This document shows, in pieces, positions 1 through 10,809 of a DNA stretch of 64,000 nucleotides; position 1 is the stretch's first letter; each line of letters opens with the position of its first letter. The notes beneath the pieces were generated by a model. It saw nothing but the letters and a program-made list of their open reading frames with translations, ran no database searches and was not told the DNA's origin. The DNA lies in assembly GCA_030272585.1 (NCBI GenBank), contig BSYQ01000010.1, forward strand, positions 4,464,001 through 4,528,000. The letters are read 5' to 3'. This DNA comes from Bryopsis sp. KO-2023. Lineage: Eukaryota; Chlorophyta; Ulvophyceae; Bryopsidales; Bryopsidaceae. A program made the position numbers and the translations under genes.

Positions 1-1507
1 GGTAGATCAAAGGGATATGGATTCGTTCGGTTCATGAACGAATCCGAGTGCGATCGAGCCTTGCATCAAATGAATGGGTCTTTCTTATCCTCCAGAAACA
101 TTCGAGTGAGCCCAGCCACACCGAGGAGATTTGGAGGCCGAGGGGGAATGGGCTATCAAACAGCGAGCGCCTCTGAGCTGGATCCCAACAACACCACCCT
201 CTTTATAGGCAAGCGCAGTTCTGGACCTTGGTTTCGTAACAGCACTTTCTGGAAATTCTCAAGAAAAGAACAGAAAAAAGTGCATTCATAAGAGAATTAG
301 CCCTGTGAAAAAGAAGCGTTAGATGGCACATTTGTTTTGCCTGCGGGATCTCGTTGTTGAAAGAAAAAAAAGGAAAAAAAAAGGGATCTGGACTGGTCGT
401 GATATCGTGACGATTGAAATTTATTGTTTGGACCAGGGATGTGAGAAGCCACATTTTCAACTGTTAAGGTGAATGCTTTTGTTTTTGTTTTTTTCCTTTT
501 TTTCTTCCCTCGTCGGTTTGCTTTCTATTTACCCAATTTCCACTATGTATCGATATCTAGCATCAGGGGGAACAGTGAATAACGTGGTGGTGTTTTGTTG
601 TCGGCGGGCAATACAGGCGGCCTGAGTGCTAGCGTATTGGAGGATCAGTTGAGAAGTATATTCGGTCGATATGGCGAGATCGTCTACACCAAGATACCCC
701 CAGGAAAAGGCTGTGGGTTTGTTCAGTTTGTTGACCGGGTCTCCGCTGAAACTGCTATGAGGGAAATGAACAACCAGGTGAGCATGACAAATCATGAACT
801 GGATGCTATCTGACAGTGTGAGGGCTGGAGTCGACATCGATTGTGTCCATGTCTTACATACTTTTCTGCTGGAATGATGTTCACAGGTGATTGGAAATTC
901 TGCAGTGCGGATATCCTGGGGGAGGAGTGCAAGACACACAGCCCCAGCTGCTGCTCAGTCTTCTCAAGTGGCATCGTATGGGTATGGGTACGATCCCAAT
1001 GCCATGGCTGCGGCTGCCGCCCATGCAGGCTATGCTGCAGCAGATCCTTATGCAAGCTACTATGGAACATACGGGGTAAATTCGGCATCTCAAAGAATAA
1101 ATGTACCTTTTTCCTGAAAAGAATGTAGATGTGTGTAGTAGGTTTTAATCGATGAGCGTTGTGTCATCAGTTGTGAATAAACAATTATTCGGGGGAAGAA
1201 ATCCCAGGGTTGAGTGCTGATGTAGACGCTAGCCAATGGCTTTAAGATTCTGGAGCATAAGTCTTCACTCATTCAATTCTTCCCCACTGTTCAGTGCGTC
1301 TGTCTGGATGGCTGTGATTGTTGCTGTTATGTGTTATAGGCATACCCTGCCGGTGGATATGGAATGGTCCCCCCTTCGAAGACTACTGAAGGAGCCAAGA
1401 CATCACCTTTGTACGATCCTCGTGTTCCCGACAATATCGAGAAGTTAAATGAGGAGTATGTCCAGCTTCACCAACCCCGATTGCTTGGAGTAACAACAAG
1501 GATGTGA
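1..1507 (+). CDS. RBP45/RBP47-type RNA-binding protein, 3' part
   Basis: The 3' part of a gene whose start lies left of the window. Exons 1-208, 617-777, 887-1075 and 1340-1507 join in frame. Exon 1 opens inside an RRM with the RNP1 motif SKGYGFVRF and continues to DPNNTTLFIG. The next two exons complete a further RRM (GKGCGFVQF as RNP1, ending AVRISWGRS). An Ala/Tyr-rich linker follows, then a C-terminal tail with NEEYVQLHQPRLLG. This order matches plant RBP45/RBP47/UBP1-like proteins, which bind poly(A) or U-rich RNA in nucleus and stress granules (family knowledge). The first intron appears to be GC-AG: exon 1 ends TATAG and is followed by GCAAGC, and only that junction restores FIG-GLS. 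The other introns are GT-AG. Confidence 0.9.
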
Positions 1508-2734
1508 TTCCAAGTGTGGTGGTTCGAGGGGGGTTAATGGTCTTTTCTTGGAGAGGGGTTAGTAATTCTTGAACAGAAAATAGTTGTCAGAATGGAGGGT
1601 CTTTTATTGTGTCAGGATTCTTCTCTTATTTAGGGAATTTGTTTGTGATCATGTATGGCTAGGTCCCTGGGTGGATAGGAGTGAAAGGAGTGTTGGGCGA
1701 GATGTTGAACAGAATGAATGAAAAATTGATGTGCTTTTCGCAATCATCTTGCTAATGAGAATGAGGAAGTCGGGTCAACTGCAAGATTCTTCTGCCTGGA
1801 TTCAAAGGCTTCCCCCAGTGCTGGACTCTTATGTATATCTGTGTCTTCTCTTCATGGGTTGGTAATGTTCAGCAAAGGTTGAAACCTTGTGGCATGGGAT
1901 CCCCAATTGCTTGGGAAATGTACAGCTGGAGGTGGGCAGATTTCTCAGCCAGATCATTTTGGTTGGTGGGAGGTAACATACCCATTTCTAGATTGGGAGA
2001 GAAGTTTTTGCAGTTACTGTGTGTGTGTCATGTGGTGCATGTGCAACTGTGGTTTTTTCTCTCTCCAATCACCCTGCCAACAATGTCCTGCAGCAATTTC
2101 GACTGTAGTTGTAAGTCATTCGACTCATTTATTTGAGTGAAAAAAATCTCAAGTTTGTGTGAAAAAATCACTCCCATTTTCCAGTTTTCAATCAAGCAGC
2201 TGCCCCAAGAGTATTGCAGGAAGCAACTCCAGTGGAGAGCTTCTGAACCTTTTGAGGAGGTTTTCTTTCGAGCCTGACGACCCCTTTGGTACTTCGCTCG
2301 TTGAGGGTATAGAGTCGACAAATGGTTCGTTCTTGTTGCGGAAATAGACAGGAGCTGCATTGGGCGTTACTTCAGGAAGGGTTGCTGGTCGCTCCAGCCT
2401 GGTTCGAGTCCAGGCACCCCTGTACATAGAATGCGGAATACCGTTCCCGTCCCCTCCGACACCCATCGCCGGCGTGTGCAGAAGATTCGTGGCTACATCG
2501 CGCGATATCGACGCTCATTGGAGTGGCGTCGACGGACTGTTTGCGCTCGCCTCTGTTCCGACACTCCTCGCGTTCCATTTTTACGATTCAGTTATGTTGG
2601 TTACAGTTGCTGTCTTGCCTAGGTGTTTACAACGAGACCGAATCTTGACCCAAGCGATTCCTGAGACGCCTGCCTGAGTCCCCCGCCGCAAAGACGCCCA
2701 CCTGAGTTCCCCTGCCAAGAAGAAGGAGTGAACC
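1508..2734. other. 3' UTR and intergenic stretch
   Basis: The 3' flank of the RNA-binding protein gene. A splice-like donor (GTAAGT near 2111) and an acceptor (near 2184) suggest one more short spliced segment, but no reading frame across them is convincing. 2350-2734 is more GC- and CpG-rich than its surroundings and probably carries the promoter of the gene at 2735. A T-arm-like hairpin near 2400 is not part of a foldable tRNA. Confidence 0.5.
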
Positions 2735-4138
2735 ATGAAGGCTTCGACGATCATCGCCACGGCATTCCTGTCCACGATCGTTGCAGTCACGGGAGGATGG
2801 ACTTTCTGGCGCTCCAGGAATAGAAAACCCGCCAAGCCCTCTCACAAGGCGCTGGACGCAAGAACGGGGGCCATCGTCCCGTATTTCCCCCCAGCAGCAG
2901 CAGTCGAAGAGGTCGTCGACGAACGGGTGGTGCCGTGGCACCAAAGTTTGTTTGTACAGTTTCACCAGGTCCTGTGCCAGTTGGTAAGTCTCCCATCTTG
3001 TTCTTCAACGTTTTTGTGTTTTCTTGAGTTTTCAAGTCATATTTTTTTGCCTCTTTTGAGAAAGATAGAGGTTACATTAAACAAGAAAGAAGAAAAGTAT
3101 TTTTATTCGCTATTGGTTTGTTGCTCAGGGATTGATTCAAAGGGTGAAATATTTTTTTGCTCTTCGTTTTTATGTTTATGGAACCACCAAAATTCTTTCG
3201 ATTAAAACCATTTCATTTCAACATCTTGTGTAAAACTGTGGAAATATCTCTGGATTTTTTTCCCAAATTAATTTGGCTGCATGAATTCAATGGGGGATTT
3301 GAAAAAAAGTGAGAAAAAGGGATGGAACGAAAAAGGAGATAAGGAGAAAAAATGTGCCACAGGAGAAAATCAGTATTTGACGCATACGATGTGACTTTTC
3401 AGTGTATATGATGCCAAATTGTTGTTTACTAAAAAGAGCTGTTGGTATTCCAGGACACTTGGCTGGTTGGTGGACGCCCTGTCGGATGCCTCGCCCTCGA
3501 AGGTCCAGTGACGGCCTTCCTGGTGGATTTTTCTACCGGGTTGGTCGTTCACACACGGGCTGGAGGTGCAGGGATCCGACCAACTGATGGTGATGGGTTG
3601 CTGCTGATAACCCCCGATGCAATCTTTGACCATGCGTCAATACACGACTTCCATTACCGACTCGTCAGTAAGTTTGCAACTGTTGGTGCTGTTTGTGCAT
3701 AAAACCATTTCTAGATTTTACTGAAACCAGTCCAAATGGCTTTTTTTTGAAGTGTATAGGGGGGAGGTCTAATTCAAAATTTTTATGTGAAGCACAGGAG
3801 TCAGGCTAAACTTTCTGTGTTGAATGATTTTTGATATTTTTTCAGCTGCTGCTGCATCCTCCCTCCCCCTCCACGCCTACCACGACGTCATTTCTGCATT
3901 CTTTGCGGAGTATGGCGTCGTGTTCCCTTACGACCCGCAGGCTGCACCATATGTTATGGTGCAGCTCGCATCCCTCTTCTGGTACGTTAAATTAAAGCCT
4001 TGTTCGTTTTCCCTTTGTTTGTTTGTTTGTTTGTTTTCCCACGGTACTGAATCGAGTGTTTGATGTGCACAGAGCGTCCCAATCGGGGCGCTGTATATAG
4101 CCCGGCCCTCACCACTGTTTATAGCCACATTGTGGTAA
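2735..4138 (+). CDS. Unknown protein with N-terminal signal/membrane anchor
   Basis: I do not recognise this gene. ATG at 2735 opens MKASTIIATAFLSTIVAV, a hydrophobic N-terminus followed by basic residues (WRSRNRK), which reads as a signal anchor. Exons 2735-2983, 3454-3667 and 3846-3981 join with matching phases and good splice sites (GTAAGT, GTAAGT, GTACGT). A last exon from about 4075 to the TAA at 4136-4138 keeps the frame if the second AG of an AGAG acceptor is used; this end is the weakest part. The middle exon encodes a compact, beta-rich looking stretch (DTWLVGGRPVGCLALEGP, then LVDFSTGLVVHTRAGG). The third is aromatic and Ala-rich (LHAYHDVISAFFAEYGVV). Total length is about 220 residues. 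The product may sit in an organelle or endomembrane, but nothing assigns a function. Confidence 0.65.
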
Positions 4139-7100
4139 TTCGGTGGGGGTCGGGTTGTGTGTATAATTGGAGCGATGGCACATTCAGGTATATCCTTATT
4201 TTCATTTTCATGCTTCAAATTTCTTGATGCCCACCTGGAATAGGGGGCAAATGTTTTTTCTGTTGATTGTTCGAACCCCCAAAAAATGAACACACTTGGA
4301 TCAATTTCTTTTCCATGATTTCTGATAATCAAAGAAAGGACAAAAGTTCATCTGTCATGTGTCTGCCCCACACGTCACCCCCAAAAAAGAAATCAAGGGG
4401 GCAAAAGAGATTCAATTATTCAAAACTTTGCTGCAGTTTAGCTCCCAACGTGGACAGCATTGTACAGCAGATGGGCTCTCCCATGTCGTTGCGTTTGGCT
4501 TGAGCCTCGCTGGGGAATTGGATTACCACTCAGGGGTATGCTGCTTTGTGAACGTGGATTGATTGCAGCAGTGGGTTGAAGCCTTTGAGGTGAGAATTGG
4601 CTGCCGGAATGTCGAAACTAGTGTTTGTGGTGGTGTTGGAGCAACAAGGTGGCCAGAGAGTGTGATTATTATGATTGATGCAGGCTTCTGGAACCATTGG
4701 AGTTCCCTGAAATGGATTCAGTAGTTGGAACAGTTTTGAAAAACAATGGTGAACTCGAGATTCTCTGAGTGATCTTGTTTGGTGTATTGATTGAATCTCA
4801 ATTGATAATGAATGCTTCTTTTGGCCAGGTTGGCTTCAGGCTCCATCGCTGGAGCCCAAAATGAGATTGGAGGACACTGGAAGGGACGTGAAGCTGGGCT
4901 TACCGAGAAGCCAAAAAAACAGCTGTCGAGAGTTCCCTTCTGGTATGTTCAATCTCATCCAAGCCTTGGGAAGCGATGGAGCCAACAGGTGAGATCCCTG
5001 GCACTCATTCAATGAGGGGAGAATGCTGGAGCTCCTGCCGGAGCAAAGCTCTGCCGGCTGTGATCCACCTGTTTCCCGTGGATTTTTGCATCATCCATGC
5101 TCAACAGCTGGAACGGAATCATGGGCACCAAAGATCAAGAAAGATGATTCGTGCGTTTTCGTTGGAGCGAGCAACATGGACGACCCTGAAGTTGATCGCA
5201 AGTGGAAAGCAAGGATACAGGTCTACGTAAATTGACATGGGATTACCAAACGCAGCATCGAGACAAAAAGAGCTCCAAGTGGCACTAACAAGGGAAGGCC
5301 ACAGATGCCAGTTGGAGATTTTTATACAGAGTGTCACCATATCGAATCCGAGAAGAAACAAGCATACCTCCGCCAATGTGGGCAACGGCGAGTATGTCAA
5401 TGATGGGACATCACACACATGAACTACACCAAATGGCTGGTTGGACGGAGTTTGTCAAGCTCCTGGGGAACGGGCAAGTGCAATGTGAAATGTTGAACCG
5501 GGACGACGACCTGTTCAAGGATATCTTTGGGGGGAAGCTGGCTGAGGGAAATGTTTATTTTGAGGCCATTGAGGAAGATCGAAAAAGAAGTGAAATCGCC
5601 TGGAGCAATTCTGGGGAACGAGGGGGAGGATGCAAAGCAATTGGATCAGAGTTGGGGAGGGATGAAAAAAGCAAAAAAATATCAGCAAAATATCTGGAGC
5701 TGCAAATTCAGAAACCTCATCATCAAACTCTGACCATGGGGATTGGCTACACAACGGATTTGTTGTGAAAGTGTTGAGAAAGGAATTGAAATCGCACAGG
5801 TTTTACGAAGAGAAAGGGAGAGGGGGCTGTGATCGATAACCGTGTGTTTTCGATGCTGGGTCCAAGGGATGTGGTGCAAATTGATCGGATGGAATCGTAG
5901 ATGGTTTTCCCCCAAATGGGAGGGCCAATTCTTGTCAATGGGGAGCTAGCTTGAACGTGGAAAAGTATGAAGCCCAGAAACAGTTGAGTAGAGACAAACA
6001 CAAATGGGAAAAGCCTGATTGGACTACGAGCATGTCTGCGAATTGGACAAAATTACGCTTTGATGAGCCTCCTGGGACATTCTGGGGTGGGAAGGCAGAA
6101 GAACAAACGCGATCGTTTGTCCCATGCAGCCATTCTTGGTCATCCTTATCTTGGCTTGAAGGTATGGATTGGTCACATTGTTTATGCAATATTTCATGCC
6201 CACTCATAACCCCCCCCCTCCCTGGACTTTGCACTGGCCAAAAAGACCAAGTGCAAAACTATGGCACAAAAGAGTCTTGATTTGAGTTTTGATTTGATTT
6301 GATTTGATTTATGCCCAGTTGCATGTTTTCAAAACCCAGTTGTGCCTCCTTGCAAAATCCTCCCGGCCCATAGGAGCGCATCTCAACAACATTGTGTCTG
6401 TGGTGAAATAGTACAGTCCATACTCTTCCTAGAAACCAACTCGTCTGAGGAATCCTCACAGGATATGGGCATATTGGACGCTTGGCTAGCAGATCCCCCA
6501 CTACATTCATGACTCCATTCATGGAAGGAAGCGTGAAGCTACAGAGACATCCCATCCCTTTCTTTTCCTTCATTGTTTTACCCTAATATCTGGAAATTGG
6601 GAAGCAAGGGATATCTTGGTAGAGAGCCGTAGTGCTCAGGGTTCAGGGCTTTTTTACTGGACCAACAATTGTTAAGAAGTTGAAGTTGGATTTTTGAAAT
6701 TTAAAGTTGGAAGTTGACTTGACTTGAATTAATTGCAAAATGTCTTCCTCCCTTCTCAATCCCGAATTGAAGGGTTCAATGCTGTGGGGGGTTGAGTGGC
6801 CACTTATGCATCAGCAGCAGCAGATCAGGGGAAACTCTGTTTTTACTCCAGCTCTGCTTCTTACTGAGTTTTCAGAAAGAATTTTTCCGGACTCGTAGCC
6901 TGGATATATGCTCGTAGTCAGGTGGATTGTGTTGGATAAAATCAAGCTGTGATTATCACTCAAGCATGCCAGGAAGACTTGGAACGATGAAAAAAAAGGG
7001 AAAAAAAAACAAACATTCCATACACATGTTCCCCAGTTTCTGTCGATATCCTTGTTCACACTCCTTTCTTCGACAGTATTCTGGTCTTATCATTGTACCA

Positions 7101-7283
7101 GACAAAACATGACTTCAACCGAATCACATGCACAATTGGGATGCTCCAAAAAAGAAAAACTCATCTTGCAACACAACTCCTGCAATGATCATCCACATTT
7201 AACATTTAATGGGCCACCCATAATCATCCAATTTAAAACTTGCTGGCCTCAGCCAGACACAGATGGTAGGAAGGTCCTGTGTT
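4139..7283. other. Gene-poor region with decayed repeat sequence
   Basis: No gene model is convincing here. 4518-5375 is the first copy of a dispersed repeat described separately. 5376-6300 has open but unconnected stretches, for example around 5440-5768 and 5950-6150, that look like remains of old coding sequence with no recognisable domain. 6650-6790 is again shared with the second copy (30480-30600). Short GATTT-type tandem repeats lie at about 6285-6310. Confidence 0.5.
4518..5375 (+). repeat. Dispersed repeat A, copy 1
   Basis: Collinear and clearly similar to 29145-30080; by eye most bases match, with small gaps. Shared landmarks include GGATTACCACTCAGGGGTA at the left end, CTCGAGATTCTCTGAGTG in the middle and a segment that can be read as KKDDSCVFVGASNMDDPEVD near 5130-5190. 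No terminal repeats or target duplications are visible, and reading frames are broken in both copies. It is an old transposable element or duplicated host sequence of unknown class. Confidence 0.8.
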
Positions 7284-9535
7284 CTAAGACACGATAGGAT
7301 TTCTTATTCCCCATATCCTGGCAATGTTGCATGCGGCCTTGACCAACTCAGGGGTCCATCTATCTTGACGCAGCACCAAAGACCTCAAATCCTCCCCCAA
7401 AACAAGCTCCCTGGGTAAACGCCAACAAAAACATCAGACAAATCAACCATTTGTAACTTTTGATGGCACCTTTACACAACAAGTACCGATCTTGAATCCA
7501 TCAGCAACATTCACATCGATTCTATGGTCCTCAACACATTGCACATTTGTCAAAATACACTACACTCTTATGCGTCTCTATGATTTGGAGGAGGGGTTGG
7601 AGATGTATTGTTGCTGCGAGAATAAAAAAGAAACTGCATCGGGACTCCAAACAATGAACTCACTTGACATTCTCCACCCCAGTGATGTTATTGTTCGAAA
7701 GATCGATGTGCTCCAATCTAGGAATGTTGCACAACGCTCTCGGCACCGACTCCAGGCCGCACGATTTCAACAGCAGAACCCTCAAGTTATGCATGTTGCA
7801 AAGGGCATCCGAAATCTCCACAAACGGGTTACCCGACAGGTCCAGCAAGTGCAGACTGACCAGGGAGCTCAGCACTCGAGGTATTCTCTTGAAGCCACAA
7901 TCAGACAGGTTCAAGCTCTCCAATCTGGTCAACCGCATGACTGGGAGCATCACATTAACAGGCAGTCTTTCATCAAAGTTGTTCCTGGAACCACCACATC
8001 CACGACAGGTCTTATTTGCAGCATCAAGCCACTGAATAGAGAAAACTAATCTTTTCATCTTTTCTTTTCTGGCACTGTGTTGACCTCCAGACATCTCCTT
8101 CAATCATTCACTCACCTTGACAGATCCAAATCCCTCAAAAATGACATTTCTCCAATTTCCTCCGGAGCTCTTTGTAATCTGTGAGCCACAATCCCCAAAT
8201 GCTCCAAGCCCACCATTCTGGTAACACCACTGGATAGCCCTAGATTGTGCGAGTACTGGGGCTGACCCTCAATATGCAAACTCCTGAGTGAAGTGAGTTC
8301 GTACACGACTTGGGGAGCCTCCGGCCAAAGGGGCTCTTTAACAGTCAGTCTCTCCAGAGATTGCAGCCCCGATAACTCATCCGGCATTATCAAGGCAATG
8401 CTCCCCGTTCCGTTCACAGCAAACGAGGTCAGCTTCTGCAGAGTGGTCAAATCTCCAGGGACCAACACCAGATTGATGTCCAGAGTCAAAGATACCAGCT
8501 TTCGTAATCCGGAGATGCACTGAACATCTTGCCCGTGGAATGGGTTGTGAGGATCCGGGTCGATGCACGAAACAGACAAGTGCTCGATATTGATCAGACA
8601 CAACAAGGAGCTCAAATCCATCAGCAAATCCCTGGTGGCATGAATCTCCAGTCTCACCAAACCCACATTGCAGATCCCAAACAACGCCCCCATCCCAACA
8701 GGGGTGAAATCGTCGCAATCGAGGCCGATGTTCGAAAGTTTAAGCTCTTTTACTCGAACAAGGGGTCGACTGCACCACTGAAATACTTTGGATTGGTTGA
8801 CCAAGCGCCCCACCACAGTGAACTCGTCGGTGGGGTCCACTGACACCGCATCCCATAAGTCATTGCTGTTTGCAATCACAGACCATCGCTGGCACACCAA
8901 CGGAATTGAGTTGTGCCTGCACTGAATCAAGGCCTCTTGATATTGAAGGACCTGTTTGTGTTCGTTGGTTATGTACTATAAATAGCTCTACTTCAAAATC
9001 AAGAAAGAAAAAAGCAAGCGACACATTCATGCGAGCGGAATTCATGGTGGTGGCCACTCAGAGTTGAGCAATGACTCAAGGTTCAGAACCTAAATCTCGG
9101 TTGCCTCCAAAAAATTAACATGCTTCTCTCCAGAATTTGTTCAGCAAAGGAGACGCCGAAGTGTTAGATTAATTGGCATCCCCCTCCTGACAAAATTTCA
9201 TCCATGTTTTTGTCTTTTATTCCGAGTCATAACTGGAACAGTGCTGTGTTGTGGAGACTGCAACTATCATTTATACAAAAATTATCCAGGACAAATAGTA
9301 AATATGGTCAGTGTAATAGGAATGATTTTGTGAAAATAGGGGAGGCCGGCATGATTTTGTTTCTAGAGCCATGAGGTCGTCAATGGCACCCTCTCGTGCG
9401 CTCTTCCGCCAGCCAAACAACTCACTTCGTTTTAAAGTCCACGCAGTCGAATATCTTTAAGAGGAGCTCGTCCGTCATGGAGTTGAGGTCCACCCCGCTC
9501 CGACCCTCGTCTTCCGTTTCATGTTTCTTGAGCAT
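7284..9535 (-). CDS. F-box/LRR protein
   Basis: Four exons read on the minus strand: 9535-9426, 8916-8116, 7984-7664 and 7410-7284; every junction keeps the frame. Exon 1 starts at ATG 9535 and carries the start of an F-box (MTDELLLKIFDCVDF). Exon 2 continues it as HNSIPLVCQRWSVIANSNDLW, the usual F-box ending with conserved Trp residues. The rest holds leucine-rich repeats, such as LERLTVKEPLW, LEHLGIVAHRL, LRDLDLSRNNF, LESLNLSDCGFKRIP and LHLLDLSGNPF. The protein is about 450 residues. F-box proteins link substrates to SCF ubiquitin ligases through Skp1, with the LRRs binding substrate (family knowledge); the target is unknown. The exon 2-3 acceptor has a weak pyrimidine tract but gives a perfect LRR across the junction. 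The last exon is the least certain. Confidence 0.85.
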
Positions 9536-10809
9536 TCTCAGAATGGACCAGTTCCAGGTTTCACTAGAAAATCCCCTCTTGCCCCAACACGCATCTCCCT
9601 GCCCGAAAATCCACGCTTATGAACAAAAACACATTCGCCTGCCGATTTATGTTTGGAACGCGCGACAATCTCATTGTTGTCTGAGGGGGACAGATTCCAC
9701 GGATTTTGTTTCGGAAAATGTGTTCATCCCACACCAAACCGAGATGTGTTTCCTGCTTTTGGGGGGGTTGGGTGGCTTGCAGGAAATGCACGAAGGGGCA
9801 TCTGGAGGATGGGCTGTTCAACTGGCGACACCACAGGGCGAAACGCTGGCAGGGCATGCATATCAGCAACACTTCGACCCCTCAGGCATCAGATCACCCA
9901 GGCGATGGCCAGGTTTGCCAGGTTTGGGAATGAATTTTCCCTGTTCTTTCAGAGCCCTTGTGAAGCCTGCTTTGAAATGGTTGTGGGGGAGCATGCCCTC
10001 CAAGATTGAACATGGTGAATTGATGGAATTTACATCGCAAATTATAATCTCAAACATAACTGCAGGAGGATGGACCAAACAAGCACCAGTCACATTGTTC
10101 TATTTCTTGCAACATGCTTCAATTTCAAACATCGGTGAGCCAGTTACATAATTCCCCTCTGTCAGTCATCAGGATCAGGCCAGGTCTCCAATCTTGAATA
10201 GTCCAAAAAATGACACACAGTAAACCACTCCACCAATCAAATGGAAAGAGTATGTCGAGCAGATATCCAGACAAAAAAATCGGTATCCCCAACCAGAGGA
10301 GAATGTAAAGTCTCTGCCCCACCCAAAGTAAAAAGTAAATAGAAAAAGCATCCTGAGCCCCCGGTGATGTGGGTGGATGATGATCCCCAGTCAATTGATA
10401 CCCGCCGAAACTTGAATTATATATCTCGAAACTTTAGCTTTGCTGTTTCCTGAAATAGCTTGGTAGAAGAAGATCCCTTCACCCTCCAGCATGTTCCATT
10501 CCCTTCCAGCTTTTTGGCCACAAATTGGCTTCCCCTCTCTGATTCCATTTGATATTTGTGTATAGTACAGACTTCTAACTAATCCCTTCCCTTTCCTTCA
10601 CCAACGAGCAGCCACACATCCACATGAAAATCCGTGGTTGGTCATGCCCAGGCAAACTTAACCCCACATTCAAAAAAAAAAACGAAAAGAAAATAACTCT
10701 TGCACAAAATTGTCTCTATCAATGATGAACTTGAAAATGTAAATGCCACTGTCCGCCCCGATGTTTCAAGCTTTCCCTCTCTTTCTTTTCCAGCTGCACA
10801 TGATTCAGG
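9536..10809. other. Intergenic region upstream of the F-box gene
   Basis: It lies between the 3' end of the Munc13-like gene and the 5' end of the F-box gene, both on the minus strand. The part next to 9535 should contain the F-box promoter. 10139-10660 is a dispersed repeat (family B). Open frames at 9650-10100 have no recognisable domain and no good splice context. Confidence 0.5.
10139..10660. repeat. Dispersed repeat B, copy 1
   Basis: Shares ordered blocks with 27407-27770: CAGTTACATAATTCCCCTCTGTCA at the left, a block around ACACAGTAAACCACTCCACCAA, and CCACACATCCACATGAA at the right. A further block (CCAGAGGAGAATGTAAAGTCTC) recurs near 30733. The copies differ by many substitutions and gaps, so the element is old. 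No terminal inverted repeats were recognised. Confidence 0.65.

Noticed and set aside
2380-2425. tRNA-like T-arm (GGTTCGAGTCC with a paired 5-bp stem)
   Set aside because: No matching acceptor 5' strand, D-arm or anticodon arm lies at the right distance, so no tRNA folds.
2188-2466. Open frames on both strands near 2200-2460
   Set aside because: The plus and minus readings look equally plausible and neither connects to a supported exon.
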